From Owenia fusiformis (Eukaryota > Annelida > Polychaeta > Sabellida > Oweniidae): 64,000 nt of DNA. Below, one piece after another: positions 48,103-60,460 of the stretch. The translations under genes were made by a program, and so were the position numbers. The stretch lies in contig CAIIXF020000009.1 in assembly GCA_903813345.2 (NCBI GenBank), forward strand, positions 29,426,740-29,490,739, in the 5' to 3' direction. Numbering within the stretch: the stretch's first letter is position 1; the number at the start of each line of letters is the position of its first letter. Below the pieces are notes generated by a model. That model ran no database searches. It saw nothing but the letters and a program-made list of their open reading frames with translations, and was not told where the DNA came from.

Positions 48103-51100
48103 ATGAGTGTTAGTCTATCAGGACCGATTGGTCCCCATTCTGGGTATGGGGTAGATGGCAGGGGTGGGGACTACAACACTAAACCTGCCCCTAGGGTTAG
48201 ACCAGAGGCTCAACATATTGCCACTCAACATCAAGGATCAGTGGGGAACCTATTTGAGCTGCAAGGAACACGCATAGGAATCTCACAGTACAGGCCTAGT
48301 ATGTGTTTGCAATTATGTTAACATTATTATGTCACCACCACATTTTTTAGCAGTTTGTATTTGGAGGTTCATATAGAAAAAATAGATCACTTTTCAAATC
48401 AGTTTTCAAATCAGTTTCTAGGAATGAAATCTAAGATTGATATCCATATGGTTTGCTCTTAAACCAATTATTGAAAACATTCTGACAGAATTTCTGTAAA
48501 AAAACACGCTCCTTTATGTAATGTTGACTGATTGACAACAATTTAATGCGAAAATTATTTATATACGTTTTATATAATTTTTTTTAGTTGAGAATGAAAT
48601 AAAATATCTTTATGAACCTTGTTGGAACAAAATAGCATGTACAACATTTTCTTAGGCCTATCAATATTATAGTCATACAAAGGAAATTTTGGTTGATTTA
48701 AAAAAAAGTATTCAAAAATTAGAACAAAAACCCCCAAAATAGATAAAAATTAAGATAAGTCTTTTATTTCATCATTAAACAAGTTACTTTTTGAAATCAA
48801 CCAAACTTTCCTTTGTACAATTACAATATTGAAAGACCTAACACGTTGTGTTTATGTCGTTTTGTTCCAATGAGGTTCAGATAGATGTTTCATTTCATTC
48901 CGAACATATGATACCAAGAACAAAAGAAGTGACTGATGTGTTTTCTAAAACAATATAGAGAAAAATATATATTTATTTTTCAAATTATATTGTTACCATT
49001 CAAAAGATGACCATTAAATTACTCAGATGCGAGTAGGTAGTTACCAGTTTCGCCACCAGGTGGCTGATTCGGGGAATTAACATGGCAGGGTATTACAAAA
49101 TTCCCTTAAACTTGAATATGCATCAGTTTTAGTGATTCACTTTTCATATTACCCCTGTGTATCTGATAGTTATACAAATTAAAATATGTCCAGTAAAAGA
49201 AAATATTATCTGCCCAACACAAGAAAAAATATTTCACTTTTTGTGGTTTTACAACATGGGGTCTATGGGGAATCTCCCCGACCTAGAAGTCACATTTTCA
49301 AAGAAAATTAAATTTTCAGAGTTGATTAACTCTTTTCAAAACTTGAATTTTGAATTTTTAAAGACGTAAATCAAGATTATTTCTACTCACATCTGGGATA
49401 TTGACAATGTCTAAAGTGAAACTGGTTTAAGTGAAACGTGTGTTCAAAAAGTTCACCATATCGATACCAATCCTTTCAAAGCTCCTATCATTTGAAGTAA
49501 TATATGGGCACATTTTCTGAAAATTCAAAAGAACAATTTCAAAAATACATTTAGTACAACTTTTAACCAATTTTCAGTCACATTTTTAAAGGCTCAAAAG
49601 GCTATTTCATGATGTTTAGGGTCACTCTGACCTTGCCCATTCTGATCCTTATCATGTAAATAATATGTGGAACTTGTAAAACTGACTGGTTAAAACAGAA
49701 ATCTGTTATCCTAGTTCAAAAGATTTAAAAAATCCAGAATGTTTTTGTGACTTCCTGTTTTGTCACTTCCTGTTAACTACCTTGAGACGTCGGTTGACTG
49801 ACTTTAACCGGTTAAAACCCTCAGTTCACCGGTCAATGTACAAGCTGTAAATTGACACCACTAGTACATTCTCATTGTTCTAACATTAATATTTAATTAA
49901 CATGATTTTCTTGTGAAGAGTAAATGTCAATATTGTTCTTTGCACTCAAAAATCAATCTTTATTTCCTCAAAAATCAATTATTTGCCCAAAAACCAATCT
50001 AATATATATATGATGGTGACATAATGATATGATTTTATTGATTTCTCCTCGACAATTTCACACAATATCAACCAAGGAACAAACCATTTTCTCCAGTAAA
50101 TGTATGAAAATAAAGAATAGTTGTCATCATGTTCATTTCAATAGGTTATCAATTGAGGGTTTGCACAATGTACATGCAATATTATACTTCTTGCCACACC
50201 AGTACCAGTATGCATGTACAGGGTGTCCAATAAATAAGGTGAAAGATATTGTAACTTTCTGAATATTGCACCAACCTTGATGAAATTTTCAGAGTTTGTA
50301 GCCCAAACCTTTTTATCTTTATTCTGTGAATTTCAAGCGTCTTCTATTTGATTGGCCAGAGTTGTGGTTGCTATAGCAACCGAAACAACAAAAAGGCGGG
50401 GCAAGTTTATTTACGTCACAACTTTTCAAAACATTTTTATTTTTTCTGATAGCTTTATTCATACTCCCAGGTCTATTACTACAACAAATACAATATAAAA
50501 ACAGTCCTAAAATCTGATTGTTATGAAAATAAACTATTCAACAGACATGTAATGTCCATCTCTAGCTATACACTTCTTATGCCTATTCAACCACTCTCTA
50601 AACACACTTTCAAACCCATTCTTGCCTATTTCCTGAAGTCTTGCTAAGACATGTGATCTGAGTTCACACACAGCTATGCTCACTAGTGAAACTATTAGGG
50701 CACTGGGGCTACCCCTACTTGCACACCCTCCATATTCCCCAGACCTTGCACCCAATGACTTTTACTTATATGCAGAACTCAAACGTGACTTGAGAGGAAA
50801 TAAATTTGGAAGCACTGATGAACTCAGATCACATGTCTTAGCAAGACTTCAGGAAATGGGCGAGAATGGGTTTGAAAGTGTGTTTAGAGAGTGGATGAAA
50901 AGGCATAAGACATATAAGAAGTGTATAGCTAGATATTTACATTATGTTGTGCTATACATTATGTTATGCTTATTTTCATAACAATGGGACTTTAGAACTT
51001 TTTATATTGTATTTGTTGTATTTGTGGTAGTAATAGACCTGGAAGTATGAATAAAGTTATCAGAAAGAATAAATATGTTTTGGAAAGTTGTGACGTAAAC

Positions 51101-54100
51101 AAACTTGCCCCGCCTTTTTGTTGTTTCGGTTGCCATAGCAACCACAACTCTGGCCAATCAAATAGAAGACGCTTTAAATTCACAGAATAAAGGTAAAAAG
51201 GTTTGGGCTACAAACTCTGAAAATTTCATCAAGATTGATGCAATATTAAGAAAGTTACAATATCTTTCACCTTATTTATTGGACACCCTGTATATCCCGT
51301 TTCAATACTAGATTTAATCCCACATTTCCATGAATAATTAATTTAAATCTGTATGCAGTTTTGTAATTTCGACAATTAATAATTGGAAATGTCAAAATCT
51401 TGCAACATGTTTCAGACATATGTTGCACATTGAGTTAATTGAACTAAAACATTTGGTATTCGCACTTTACTCATCTAAATCCATGCTTTCACCTGCAACT
51501 TGAAGTGCTATCTTATACATATTTCCTTTATTTTAAAACAAAGTCAAACTATTTTTTACATATTTGTATTTCAAAAGTTGTTTTGGCCCACCCTGTACAT
51601 GTGTATGACTGTTGGTGTTTTAAATAAAGGATTTTTGAATGTTAACCTAAAATACATTCACTGAAAGTAGCATGTTGCATGATCATTTTTCTTTTGTTCA
51701 ATATCAAATTAAATATTTATTCTGGATATTGTTTTCAGGTTCCTTCTTTAATAATTACCTTCATCAGTCACATGAATTTTTTTGAGACCAACAATTAATG
51801 TATTCAAAGACAGTCTCTGAACCCCCCCTGTCCTGTTCACCTCTGTAGAGTGGGGGGGGGGGGGTACGAGTACTTGAAGCTAGACTAGACAATTATTAAA
51901 CTGCATGTATATTGGAGCAAGATCCTGATTAGGAAATAACCATGACAAAAAGCTGACTGATATATTTTTATTTTATTTTTATTTGAATCGCTTTTGATAA
52001 AGTGGAACACATACAGTGTACAGGGTGTTCCATAATGACAGTCCCCTCTGTATATGGTTCTTCCAGACATTTACATAAACAATACTGTTTACAATACATT
52101 ATTATCTCTGTAGAGATGATGATGTGACACATACCTACATGTGTCAGTGTCCGTTTCATCCTCCGATCCCTATCCCAGGTTTTACTGTTTCCTCTGGGCA
52201 AAATACTATTTGAAGTTGGAGTTAATTTTAGCCAACATTTTGCTACATGTTACACAGTCATAACATGATGAGCTATTCTGTTTGTAATGATAACATTTGC
52301 AATGTGGTCACACAAAACATTTACAAACATTGATAACATTTATCCTATCCCACAGAGTCTGCACCTAAAGATCACATGAAGGCAAATGCTCGCCGGATGC
52401 GCCAGATACAACGGGCCAGTAAACAGAGAGAGGAAGAATCAAATAAGCCTGTTAAAGCTATGTGGAAGTCCACAAAATATGACACTGTGCAATCAAAAGT
52501 TGGTGAAGAATTAAAGGTGAGATTATTTTCTTGATACGTGAGCAACTTCCACCTTCAGTCACAGTCTCATTGGTTTTGAAGGCATCGTCACATTATCAGT
52601 TGTTCATACCCTTCGACTGATTTTCCATTTGTTTGCTGTTTTGAAATCTCAAATCTGTCATCTTTTCTTGTCTTTGCATTTCCAGACAAACCGCTTGATA
52701 GATTGATTTCAAACTTTCGGGAATGCTTTTTGGCATTTATGATTAGTTCTTGGGCATACTGGAGAATTTAAGGTTGCTGTTATTGATTTATGGGCAGATG
52801 TTTTCTGTGTGCCTTGATTTGATCATCCTGGATTTAGCGGGTACTGTATATACACTTGCATACATTGAATGTTTCATCATTAACTTGCAGAAAGAGCCTC
52901 CAGCCCCAAGACCCAGCTCCGCTAACTATCTTCGTGCCCACTCACGGACAGGAAGTGTAGATGGTAGCCGAGGAATTCGCACCCCATCCCCCGCTCCCAG
53001 CCGTCCATGTAGCAGAACTTCCAGTGTAGAGAGATTAGACATACCTAGAGCAGAGAGTGCTATGGATGTAAGAAAAAATTTTCTTATTCACATCAACTTT
53101 TTTAAGAGTTTAGAAATAGCTGCTAGAGTTTTGAATTGCCTCCACTTTTTCATAAAAATATAAATAATGTAAACACAATTACTCAGATGCGAGGTGATAG
53201 TTACCAGTTTTGCCACCAGGTGGCTGATTCGGGGGAAATAACATACAGCAAGAAAAGATATTTCACTTTTTGTGATTTTACAACATGGGGTCTATGGGGA
53301 ATCTCCCTGACCTAGAAGTCACATTTTAAAAGAAAATTAAATGATGAACTCTTTTCAAAACCACATTTGTAGATGTAATGTAGATTCCAAATATCACATC
53401 AGGTTGACTGAATTTTTAAGTTTTTAATGACATAAATCAAGATTATTTCTAATCGCATCATCGTCTGTTACCAGATGTCAGAATTTGTTCAGATTCTAAA
53501 TTCTGATGCCGTATGGGCATATGACTTAGCTCATTTTCAAGAATTTCCAAGATGCTGAAATGCCTGGTTATCATGTAATTTTCATGAACAAGGGTGGTCA
53601 AAAAAAACGGCAACCCTAATTTTTCCTCATATCTTTGTCATTTTTTGAAATTTTGCCCTGATATTTGGCACACATGTACATCATTCAATTTCATACTAGG
53701 CTGTGTTATTTCATGAACATTGTACTGATAGTCGCAATGTTACAGCACTTTAAACAAGGTGTCCCAATTTTCCAATATCGTGCTGTAGGCAAACCTGCAC
53801 ACATTTTCCAAACCTGTCAATGACATAACTGCATTCCTCAGCAAGTATGGCCTGAACGAGACATGTGATCTTTATTTTGAGGTCAAATGTCTTTCTGGTG
53901 TTATTACCCTACACTCTATCTTTGGGGTATCCCCACTGGTAAAGCTTAAATAGGGCCATATCTGGGCTATGGGGTGCCCATTCATTGTCTGTTGTACTGC
54001 TGATAATGTGGTCATTGAAGTGGTCCCAAAGCCATTATTGTGCATCATTTGGTGTATGGGGTATGGTTCTGTCTTGTTGGAACCACTAACTGTTGCTGCC

Positions 54101-55877
54101 TATCAACCCCCCTGGGTTCACCTAAAGTCCTCAAGAACTCCATGGGGATCACAAAATAGAGTTTGATGTTGACAGTTATTGTATATCCGTTGATATCATC
54201 AAAGGTAAAGGACCCTATCTTCTGAGAACACACTAAACTGTGCATTTGTCTGTGAGGGTGCCTCTCCACTACTTCATCAAGTGCTTGGCTCCCCAAGAAT
54301 ACATAATTTTTACCAGTGCATCAAGTTGGAAATGGAGTTCATTTGAATAACAGACCAGCTCAGACAGCCCGAAAGTGGCCATATGGGGCATGTTGTTTAA
54401 AATGCAGTAATGTTGTGACTATCAGTTTGATGGTCATGAAATATGGTAGGTTGGTAGGAAATTGAATGATGTACAAATGTATAAAATATCAGGGAGTTAT
54501 TTCTTAGAATGACAAAGATATTAAAAAAAACTAGGGATGCCATTTTTTTTACCATCCTGTAACTGATCAGTGATATGTTTAGTTTGGTGGCATCTGCTAT
54601 TACAGGGTATTGCTGTTTTCTCCTGGTTGTTCTGCACTCTTAAATATAGAAAGCCAATAATTTTCTTTGCAGGTGAAGTTGATTCGCAGAGACGTAGATT
54701 TCGTGAAAGCAAATGGACGTGCCGTGAGAAAACCACAAATAAAGCGGGCTCCAAGTTTAACAGCACTAGATGATCTCAAGAAAAAGAAAGAAGAAGATGA
54801 AAAAAATTACAAAAGAGGTGTTATGCCTAAATAGTAAGTGCACTTCACGTAAAGTGACTAGAAACTGAAAAGAGAAAAATAAGATCTAAAATAAATTAGT
54901 GAGAAAATATACTAGCTAGTCAACAACCTCACCTCACAACATGTGGTATACTAAATACAAAAGATAAAATCTACAAAATTTGAAGCTGGCAAAACAGGAA
55001 CCCTATTATATTCTGAAACTATATAGTATGCATCTTAACGTTCTCTAATCTGCCAAACATTAGGATATTGTAGAACTATATGATAATTAAATTGATTATT
55101 GAAATTTCCTCTTCAGTTTAGTAAACCGCCATAAAGAATGGGACCGTGCAGAACAAGAGAGGATCGCTAATATGCCTGACCCAGACTGTCCTCCAGGGCA
55201 CCACAAGATGCCAGATGAAGAACGCAAGAAGACCCTCTCTCTTCTTCGAGACAGTAAGTAATAGTGAAATGAATGCACTCAATCCAACGGAGGAGGTCTC
55301 ATAAAGCTACGCATTGTCATTTATCTGTAGAATGATCAATGTATTCTGATGTTTTCAAAAGGGATGATGCCTAAATAATTATGGATGAACAAAGTTCAGT
55401 TTTTAAGGGAGGGGTGGGCAATTGAAGATATCATAAGTGTGAGAATCTTCCTGAGAATGTTAATCAAATATTTTGTGCAGAATTTCCTATTTTTATATTT
55501 GTGTCATTCTGATTTATTCTGTAGCATGGCAAACAAAGCTTTTAAGCATATGTGAAGTATTTACACCAGTAATATGCTATCTTAAAGTTTTATTTCATTC
55601 CTTGTGAAAGGCCTGTCACACTTCAGAAGTGCAATGTGAGATTACCATACTGCCCACTATATTGTACATTCAGTCAGGTGTTACTTCAGAACCATCATAT
55701 TTTCCTTTGTTTCTGTTTTCAGAGGAGAAGTCATATATGCAGCAACTATCTGCCCTCCCGGTACGAACAGACACTTTACGAGTGCGAACTCGCAAGGATG
55801 AGTTAGACAAAAAACTGACTGAAATTGAAGAGGCTATAAAAGTATTTAATAGACCTAAAGTGTTTGTGAAAGATTAG
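48103..55877 (+). CDS. ENKD1: Enkurin domain-containing protein 1 (ENKD1), 6 coding exons, complete
   Basis: A microtubule- and cilium-associated protein whose C-terminal enkurin domain is a coiled-coil-prone region. Exons: 48103-48298, 52356-52516, 52891-53067, 54673-54833, 55117-55253 and 55723-55877 (stop TAG). Phases agree throughout, giving 328 aa; human ENKD1 is 346 aa. Matching blocks are SGPIGP near the start, PKDHMKANARRMRQIQ, KAMWKSTKYDTVQSKV, NYLRAHSRTG, VDFVKANGRA, YLVNRHKEW, PDPDCPPGHHKMP and the final LDKKLTEIEEAIKVFNRPKV. A serine/proline-rich low-complexity part lies around residues 125-175. The ATG follows AATTTCAG, so an upstream untranslated exon is likely. Introns 1 and 3 are enlarged by mobile elements (mariner-type and MITEs). 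AATAAA signals follow at 56098, 56404, 56446 and 56461. No damage is visible. Confidence 0.95.
48460..48960. mobile_element. Foldback repeat R3, full form, in ENKD1 intron 1
   Basis: The left part matches 23440-23690. It is followed by an inverted second half: 'CCTATCAATATT', 'CAAAGGAAA.TTTGGTTGATTT' and 'TTGGAACAAAA' recur in inverse at 48780-48910. The symmetric form suggests a hairpin-forming MITE. Confidence 0.7.
49025..49394 (-). mobile_element. MITE family R4, copy 2
   Basis: Opposite orientation to copies 1 and 4. The ends are AGATGCGAGTAGG and CTACTCACATCT. It shares 'ACCAGGTGGCTGATTCGGG' and 'ACATGGGGTCTATGGGGA' with copy 3. An open frame across it belongs to the repeat. Confidence 0.8.
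49747..49785 (+). repeat. Fragment of the TTAA MITE seen in the Ly6 gene
   Basis: 'GTTTTGTCACTTCCTGTTAA' followed by CTACC matches an end of the 20741-20896 element. The partner end is not evident. Confidence 0.6.
50219..51290. mobile_element. 1072-bp mariner element rearranged into a foldback, in ENKD1 intron 1
   Basis: TA flanks both sides and the ends are CAGGGTGTCCAATAAATAAG and its inverse. The arms (about 50219-50667 and 50819-51290) are long inverted copies. The right half encodes, on the plus strand, the end of a mariner transposase: HPPYSPDLAPNDFYLYAELK, then ELRSHVLARLQEMG and FESVFREWMKRHK. The left arm encodes the same C-terminal segment on the minus strand. The N-terminal DNA-binding part and the first catalytic aspartates are missing, so it is not autonomous. 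Confidence 0.88.
50676..50981 (+). pseudogene. Mariner transposase C-terminal fragment
   Basis: About 100 residues with the third-aspartate block YSPDLAPNDF and the conserved tail. It lacks the helix-turn-helix region and most of the catalytic core, so it cannot be functional. It lies in the core and right arm of the 50219-51290 element. Confidence 0.85.
53185..53460 (-). mobile_element. MITE family R4, copy 3, in ENKD1 intron 3
   Basis: Starts AGATGCGAGG and ends AATCGCATC. It shares 'ACCAGGTGGCTGATTCGGG' and 'ACATGGGGTCTATGGGGA' with copy 2 but is internally shortened. Confidence 0.75.
53589..54559 (-). mobile_element. Decayed mariner-related transposon in ENKD1 intron 3
   Basis: Imperfect ~33-bp inverted ends (GGTGGTCAAAAAAAACGGCA and, inverted, GGATGGTAAAAAAAATGGCA) bound a ~970-bp body. 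The minus strand at about 53900-54090 reads QQDRTIPHTPNDA, a stop, WLWDHFNDHIISSTTD, NEWAPHSPDMALFKL and YQWGYPKDRV. This matches the D-block, H-T and W-PP-SPD...WGYLK pattern of mariner-like DDE transposases. Stops and missing segments show it is dead. Confidence 0.75.
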
Positions 55878-56470
55878 ATATTCATTTCTGATGTAAAGTA
55901 TGTAAAAATCCCTCCATGACTTATGCACGTTCTCAGTGTAAGGTTGAAATCCCCAGTCCTGAGTCAACAGTATTTTCATTGTTGTATCTGTACCCTTATA
56001 AAAAGATCAATGGTATTCAATGTGTTTTGTCATGTTGCTTACAACATTGAACCGTGGTAGTACTCCCATTGATACAACCACTGTTACAATGTATGCTAAT
56101 AAAAGAATTGTGGTTGAAATTGGTTGTTAACCATTGTTTCAACAACACTGACAATACAATGTATCCCTACTGTGAATCTACCATAGATCTACCATGGAAA
56201 CTGCCATTGTAATAACAACTAAGCCATTGTTGCTTCAATCAACTGTTCTACAATGGTTCAACTACCATTTTAATGTGATTTAAAATGTTTAATGTTGAAG
56301 ATTTTTATTCTGGCATTCCAAAAGATGGCATTGCTAGTTTCTCCACATTTACATCATAGTTTAGTGAAGAATATTGAGCCTATTTTGATGATAGTGAGAC
56401 ACAAATAAATTAGCTTATTTAGGGCTGTTATTGTAGCCATATATGAATAAAATCAATTTAAATAAAATGA
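55878..56470 (+). other. ENKD1: ENKD1 3' untranslated region
   Basis: No coding frame. Four AATAAA hexamers (56098, 56404, 56446, 56461) mark likely cleavage zones. At about 56170-56220 it contains 'CTACCATAGATCTACCATGG', resembling the core of the satellite that starts 500 bp further on. Confidence 0.5.
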
Positions 56471-56699
56471 TCTTGAAACCCTGATCCTCTCCTTTATGAC
56501 TAAACCAAAACACTTAAATCTGTAAATTGTAGCATTCAGCATGAGAAGTTCATTAGAACAATGACAAAAACTAACCCTTATAAGTATTTGATTTACAGTT
56601 AAATGATTATTCAGCTTTTTAATACTTTCACATACACATCATTCTGATGGTGGTGGTGGTTTGGATATCTTCACTATTCAAATCCATATTTTGGAATAG

Positions 56700-59600
56700 A
56701 GATATTATTGAAATTCAGAATTGAGAATTTTTATGTTTTCACATAATACTACATTATGTGTATGGTATATCTTCACTATTTCCGCCATTTCATAGATACA
56801 TGCATGGGTCTGTTGAAAGCCCATGATACGTGTAAACATAATTGTTTGAATGTAATTCTTGCTGTTCATATTGTTGATTACATTTACAATTGTTTGCATC
56901 AGAGGAGGGATACGTATTCTAGATTATAGTTATGATTAGAATTTAAAATTGAGAATTTCAATATTTTCGAATATCGTACATCATGCCTTTGGTAGATCTA
57001 CCATTGTTTCTACAGTTGCAGAAACCGTGGTTGTTTGAATATAATTCTCCATGTTCAATTTCATATTCTAGATATCAGATATGATTAAAATTGAAAATTG
57101 AGATATTTATATTTTCAGATATACTACATCATGCATTTTATAGATCTACCATTGTTTCTACTGTAGCAGAAACAAATGTAGTTTGAATATAATTCTCATG
57201 TTCAATTTCATATAAGATATCAGTAAAATGATTATAATTTAAAATTGAGAATATTTATATTTTCAGATGTACTACATCATGCCTACAGTAGATCTACCAT
57301 TGTTTCTACTGTAGCAGAAACAATGGTAGTTTGAATATAATTCTCATTGTTCAATTTCATATTCTAGATATCAATTATGATGCTAATCTAAAATTGAGAA
57401 TATTTATATTTTCAGATGTACTACATCATGCCTACAGTAGATCTACCATTGTTTGTACTGTAGCAGAAACAGTGGTAGTTTGAATATAATTCTCTTTGTT
57501 CAATTCATATTCTAGATATCAGTTATGACGCTAATCTAAAATTGAGAATATTTATATTTTCAGATGTACTACATCATGCTTACAGTAAATCTACCATTGT
57601 TTCTACTGTAGCAGAAACAGTGGTAGTTTGAATATAATTCTCATTGTTTAATTTCATATTCTAGATATCAGTTATGATTATAATTATCCTATGGAACCAA
57701 GTTCTGAGGGATATAGGGAACGCCTCTGTCTGTCCGTCCGTTCGTACGTCTATAACAGTTATGATTGTTCAATTTCATATTCTAGAATCTAGATATCAGT
57801 TATGATTGTAATTTAAAATTGAGAATTTTTATATTTTCAGATGTACTACATCCTTCCTATAGTAGATCTACCATTGTTTCTACTGTAGCAGAAACAGTGG
57901 TAGTTTGAATATAATTCTCATGTTCAATTTCATATTCTAGATATCAGTAAAATTATTATAATTTAAAATTGAGAATTTCTATATTTTCAGATGTACTACA
58001 TCATGCCTACAGTAGATCTACCATTGTTTCTACTGTAGCAGAAACAGTGGTAGTTTGAATATAATTATCATTATTCAATTTCATATTCTAGATATCAGTA
58101 AAATGATTATAATTTAAAATTGAGAATTTCTATATTTTCAGATGTACTACATCATGCCTACAGTAGATCTACCATTGTTTCTACTGTAGCAGAAACAGTG
58201 GTAGTTTGAATATAATTCTCATTGTTCAATTTCATATTCTAGATATCAGTAAAATGATTATAATTTAAAATTGAGAATTTCTATATTTTCAGATGTACTA
58301 CATCATGCCTACAGTAGATCTACCATTGTTTCTACTGTGGCAGAAACAGTGGTAGTTTGAATATAATTCTCATGTTCAATTTCATATTCTAGATATCAGT
58401 TAATGATGCTAATCTAAAATTGAGAATATTTATATTTTCAGATGTACTACATAATGCCCACAGTAGATCTACCATTGTTTCTACTGTGGCAGAAACAGTG
58501 GTAGTTTGAATATAATTCTCATTGTTCAATTTCATATTCTAGATATCAGTTATGATGATAATCTAAAATTGAGAATTTTTATATTTTCAGATATACTACA
58601 ACATGCCTACAGTAGATCTACCATTGTTTCTACTGTAGCAGAAACAGTGGTAGTTTGAATATAATTATCATTGTTCAATTCATATTCTAGATATCAGTTA
58701 TGACGCTAATCTAAAATTGAGAATATTTATATTTTGAGATGTACTACATCATGCCTACAGTAGATCTACCATTGTTTCTACTGTAGCAGAAACAGTGGTA
58801 GTTTGAATATAATTATCATTATTCAATTTCATATTCTAGATATCAGTAATATGATTATAATTTAAAATTGAGAATTTTTATATTTTCAGATGTACTACAT
58901 CATGCCTACAGTAGATCTACCATTGTTTCTACTGTAGCAGAAACAGTGGTAGTTTGAATATAATTCTCATTGTTCAATTTCATATTCTAGATATCAGTAA
59001 AATGATTATAATTCAAAATTGAGAATTTTTATATTTTCAGATGTACTACATCATGCCTACAGTAGATCTATCATTGTTTCTACTGTAGCAGAAACAGTGG
59101 TAGTTTGAATATAATTCTCATTGTTCAATTTCATATTCTAGATATCAGTTATGATGCTAATCTAAAATTGAGAATTTTTATATTTTCAGATGTACTACAT
59201 CATGCCCACAGTACATCTACCATTGTTTCTACTGTGGCAGAAACAGTGGTAGTTTGAATATAATTCTCATTGTTCAATTTCATATTCTAGATATCAGTTA
59301 TGATGCTAATCTAAAATTGAGATTATTTATATTTTCAGATGTACTACATCATGCCTACAGTAGATCTACCATTGTTTCTACTGTAGCAGAAACAGTGGTA
59401 GTTTGAATATAATTCTCATTGTTCAATTTCATATTCTAGATATCAGTTATGACGCTAATCTAAAATTGAGATTATTTATATTTTCAGATGTACTACATCA
59501 TGCCTACAGTAGATCTACCATTGTTTCTACTGTAGCAGAAACAGTGGTAGTTTGAATATAATTCTCATTGTTCAATTTCATATTCTAGATATCAGTTATG

Positions 59601-60235
59601 ACGCTAATCTAAAATTGAGAATATTTATATTTTCAGATGTACTACATCATGCCTACAGTAGATCTACCATTGTTTCTACTGTAGCAGAAACAGTGGTAGT
59701 TTGAATATTATTCTCATGTCCAATTTCATATTCTAGATATCAGTTAATGATTATAATTTAAAATGGAGCATTTTTATATTTTCAGATATACTACATCATG
59801 CCTTTGGTAGATCTACCATTGTTTTTACACTTGCAGAAACAGTGGTTGTTTGAATATAATTCTCATTGTTCAATTTCATATTCTAGATATCAGTTATGAT
59901 GCTAATCTAAAATTGAGAAAATTTATATTTTCAGATGTTACTACATCATGCCTACAGTAGATCTACCATTGTTTCTACTGTAGCAGAAACAGTGGTAGTT
60001 TGAATATAATTCTCATTGTTCAATTTCATATTCTAGATATCAGTTATGGTGATAATTTAAAATTGAGAATTTTTATATTTTCAGATATACTACAACATGC
60101 CTACAGTAGATCTACCATTGTTTCTACAGTAGCAGAAACAGTGGTAGTTTGAATATAATTCTCATTGTCCAATTTCATATTCTAGATATCAGTAGTTATG
60201 ATGATAATCTAAAATTGAGAATTTTTATATTTTCA
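56700..60235 (+). repeat. Satellite array, ~149-150-bp monomer, block 1 (about 21 monomers)
   Basis: The landmark 'AGATCTACCATTGTTTCTAC' recurs every 146-154 bp from about 56995 to 60107. The usual monomer also has 'GGTAGTTTGAATATAATTCT', 'TTCATATTCTAGATATCAG' and 'TATATTTTCAGATGTACTAC'. Monomers at the left edge (56700-57200) are clearly more diverged. Each monomer can form a hairpin: CTACCATTGTTTCT pairs with AGAAACAGTGGTAG (one G-T), perfect where the copy reads AGAAACAATGGTAG. A foreign ~90-bp piece related to R1 interrupts it at about 57685-57775. Confidence 0.96.
57685..57775 (+). repeat. R1-type fragment inserted in the satellite
   Basis: 'GGGATATAGGGAACGCCTCT' and 'GTCTGTCCGTCCGTTCG' interrupt the monomer pattern and resemble the block at about 8285-8325 that heads repeat R1. 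Confidence 0.6.
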
Positions 60236-60460
60236 GAATTAAAATATAGAATAATAACTAGAAATCAGCAAATCCATGGAGTAGCAAATCCCAACGAATA
60301 CAATAGCCATACTTTGAAGAGATCAGAAAATTATTGTGAAATCCCACATTAGGCATCCCATTTTGAATTTTACAAGGCCCGAATCAGTACACAGGGAAAT
60401 ATGTTACTGAGTTCATTTTTCAAATACACGAATTCATAGATATTTCTTCCATCTTTGAGA
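60236..60460 (-). repeat. Interspersed repeat family R1, copy 3 (inverted)
   Basis: The inverse matches bases ~225-500 of the window: 'CGGGCCTTGTAAAATTCAAAATGG' shortened, 'CTTCAAAGTATGGCTATTGT' and 'TTCGTTGGGATTTGCTACTCC' minus one base. It abuts the right end of satellite block 1. Confidence 0.75.

Noticed and set aside
49157-49369. Plus-strand open frame of 70 codons
   Set aside because: Same reason: it is the R4 MITE read in the other copy, not a gene.
51968-52201. Minus-strand frame starting MPRGNSKTWDRDRR, next to a CAGGGTGTTCC mariner-like end
   Set aside because: Only one end of a possible element is visible and the protein has no recognisable domain; not enough to call.
53969-54296. 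Two small frames on opposite strands in ENKD1 intron 3
   Set aside because: They are out-of-frame shadows of the decayed mariner-related transposase at 53589-54559.
60149-60352. Open frames through satellite monomers
   Set aside because: They are products of the repeat, and the same frame is broken in neighbouring monomers.
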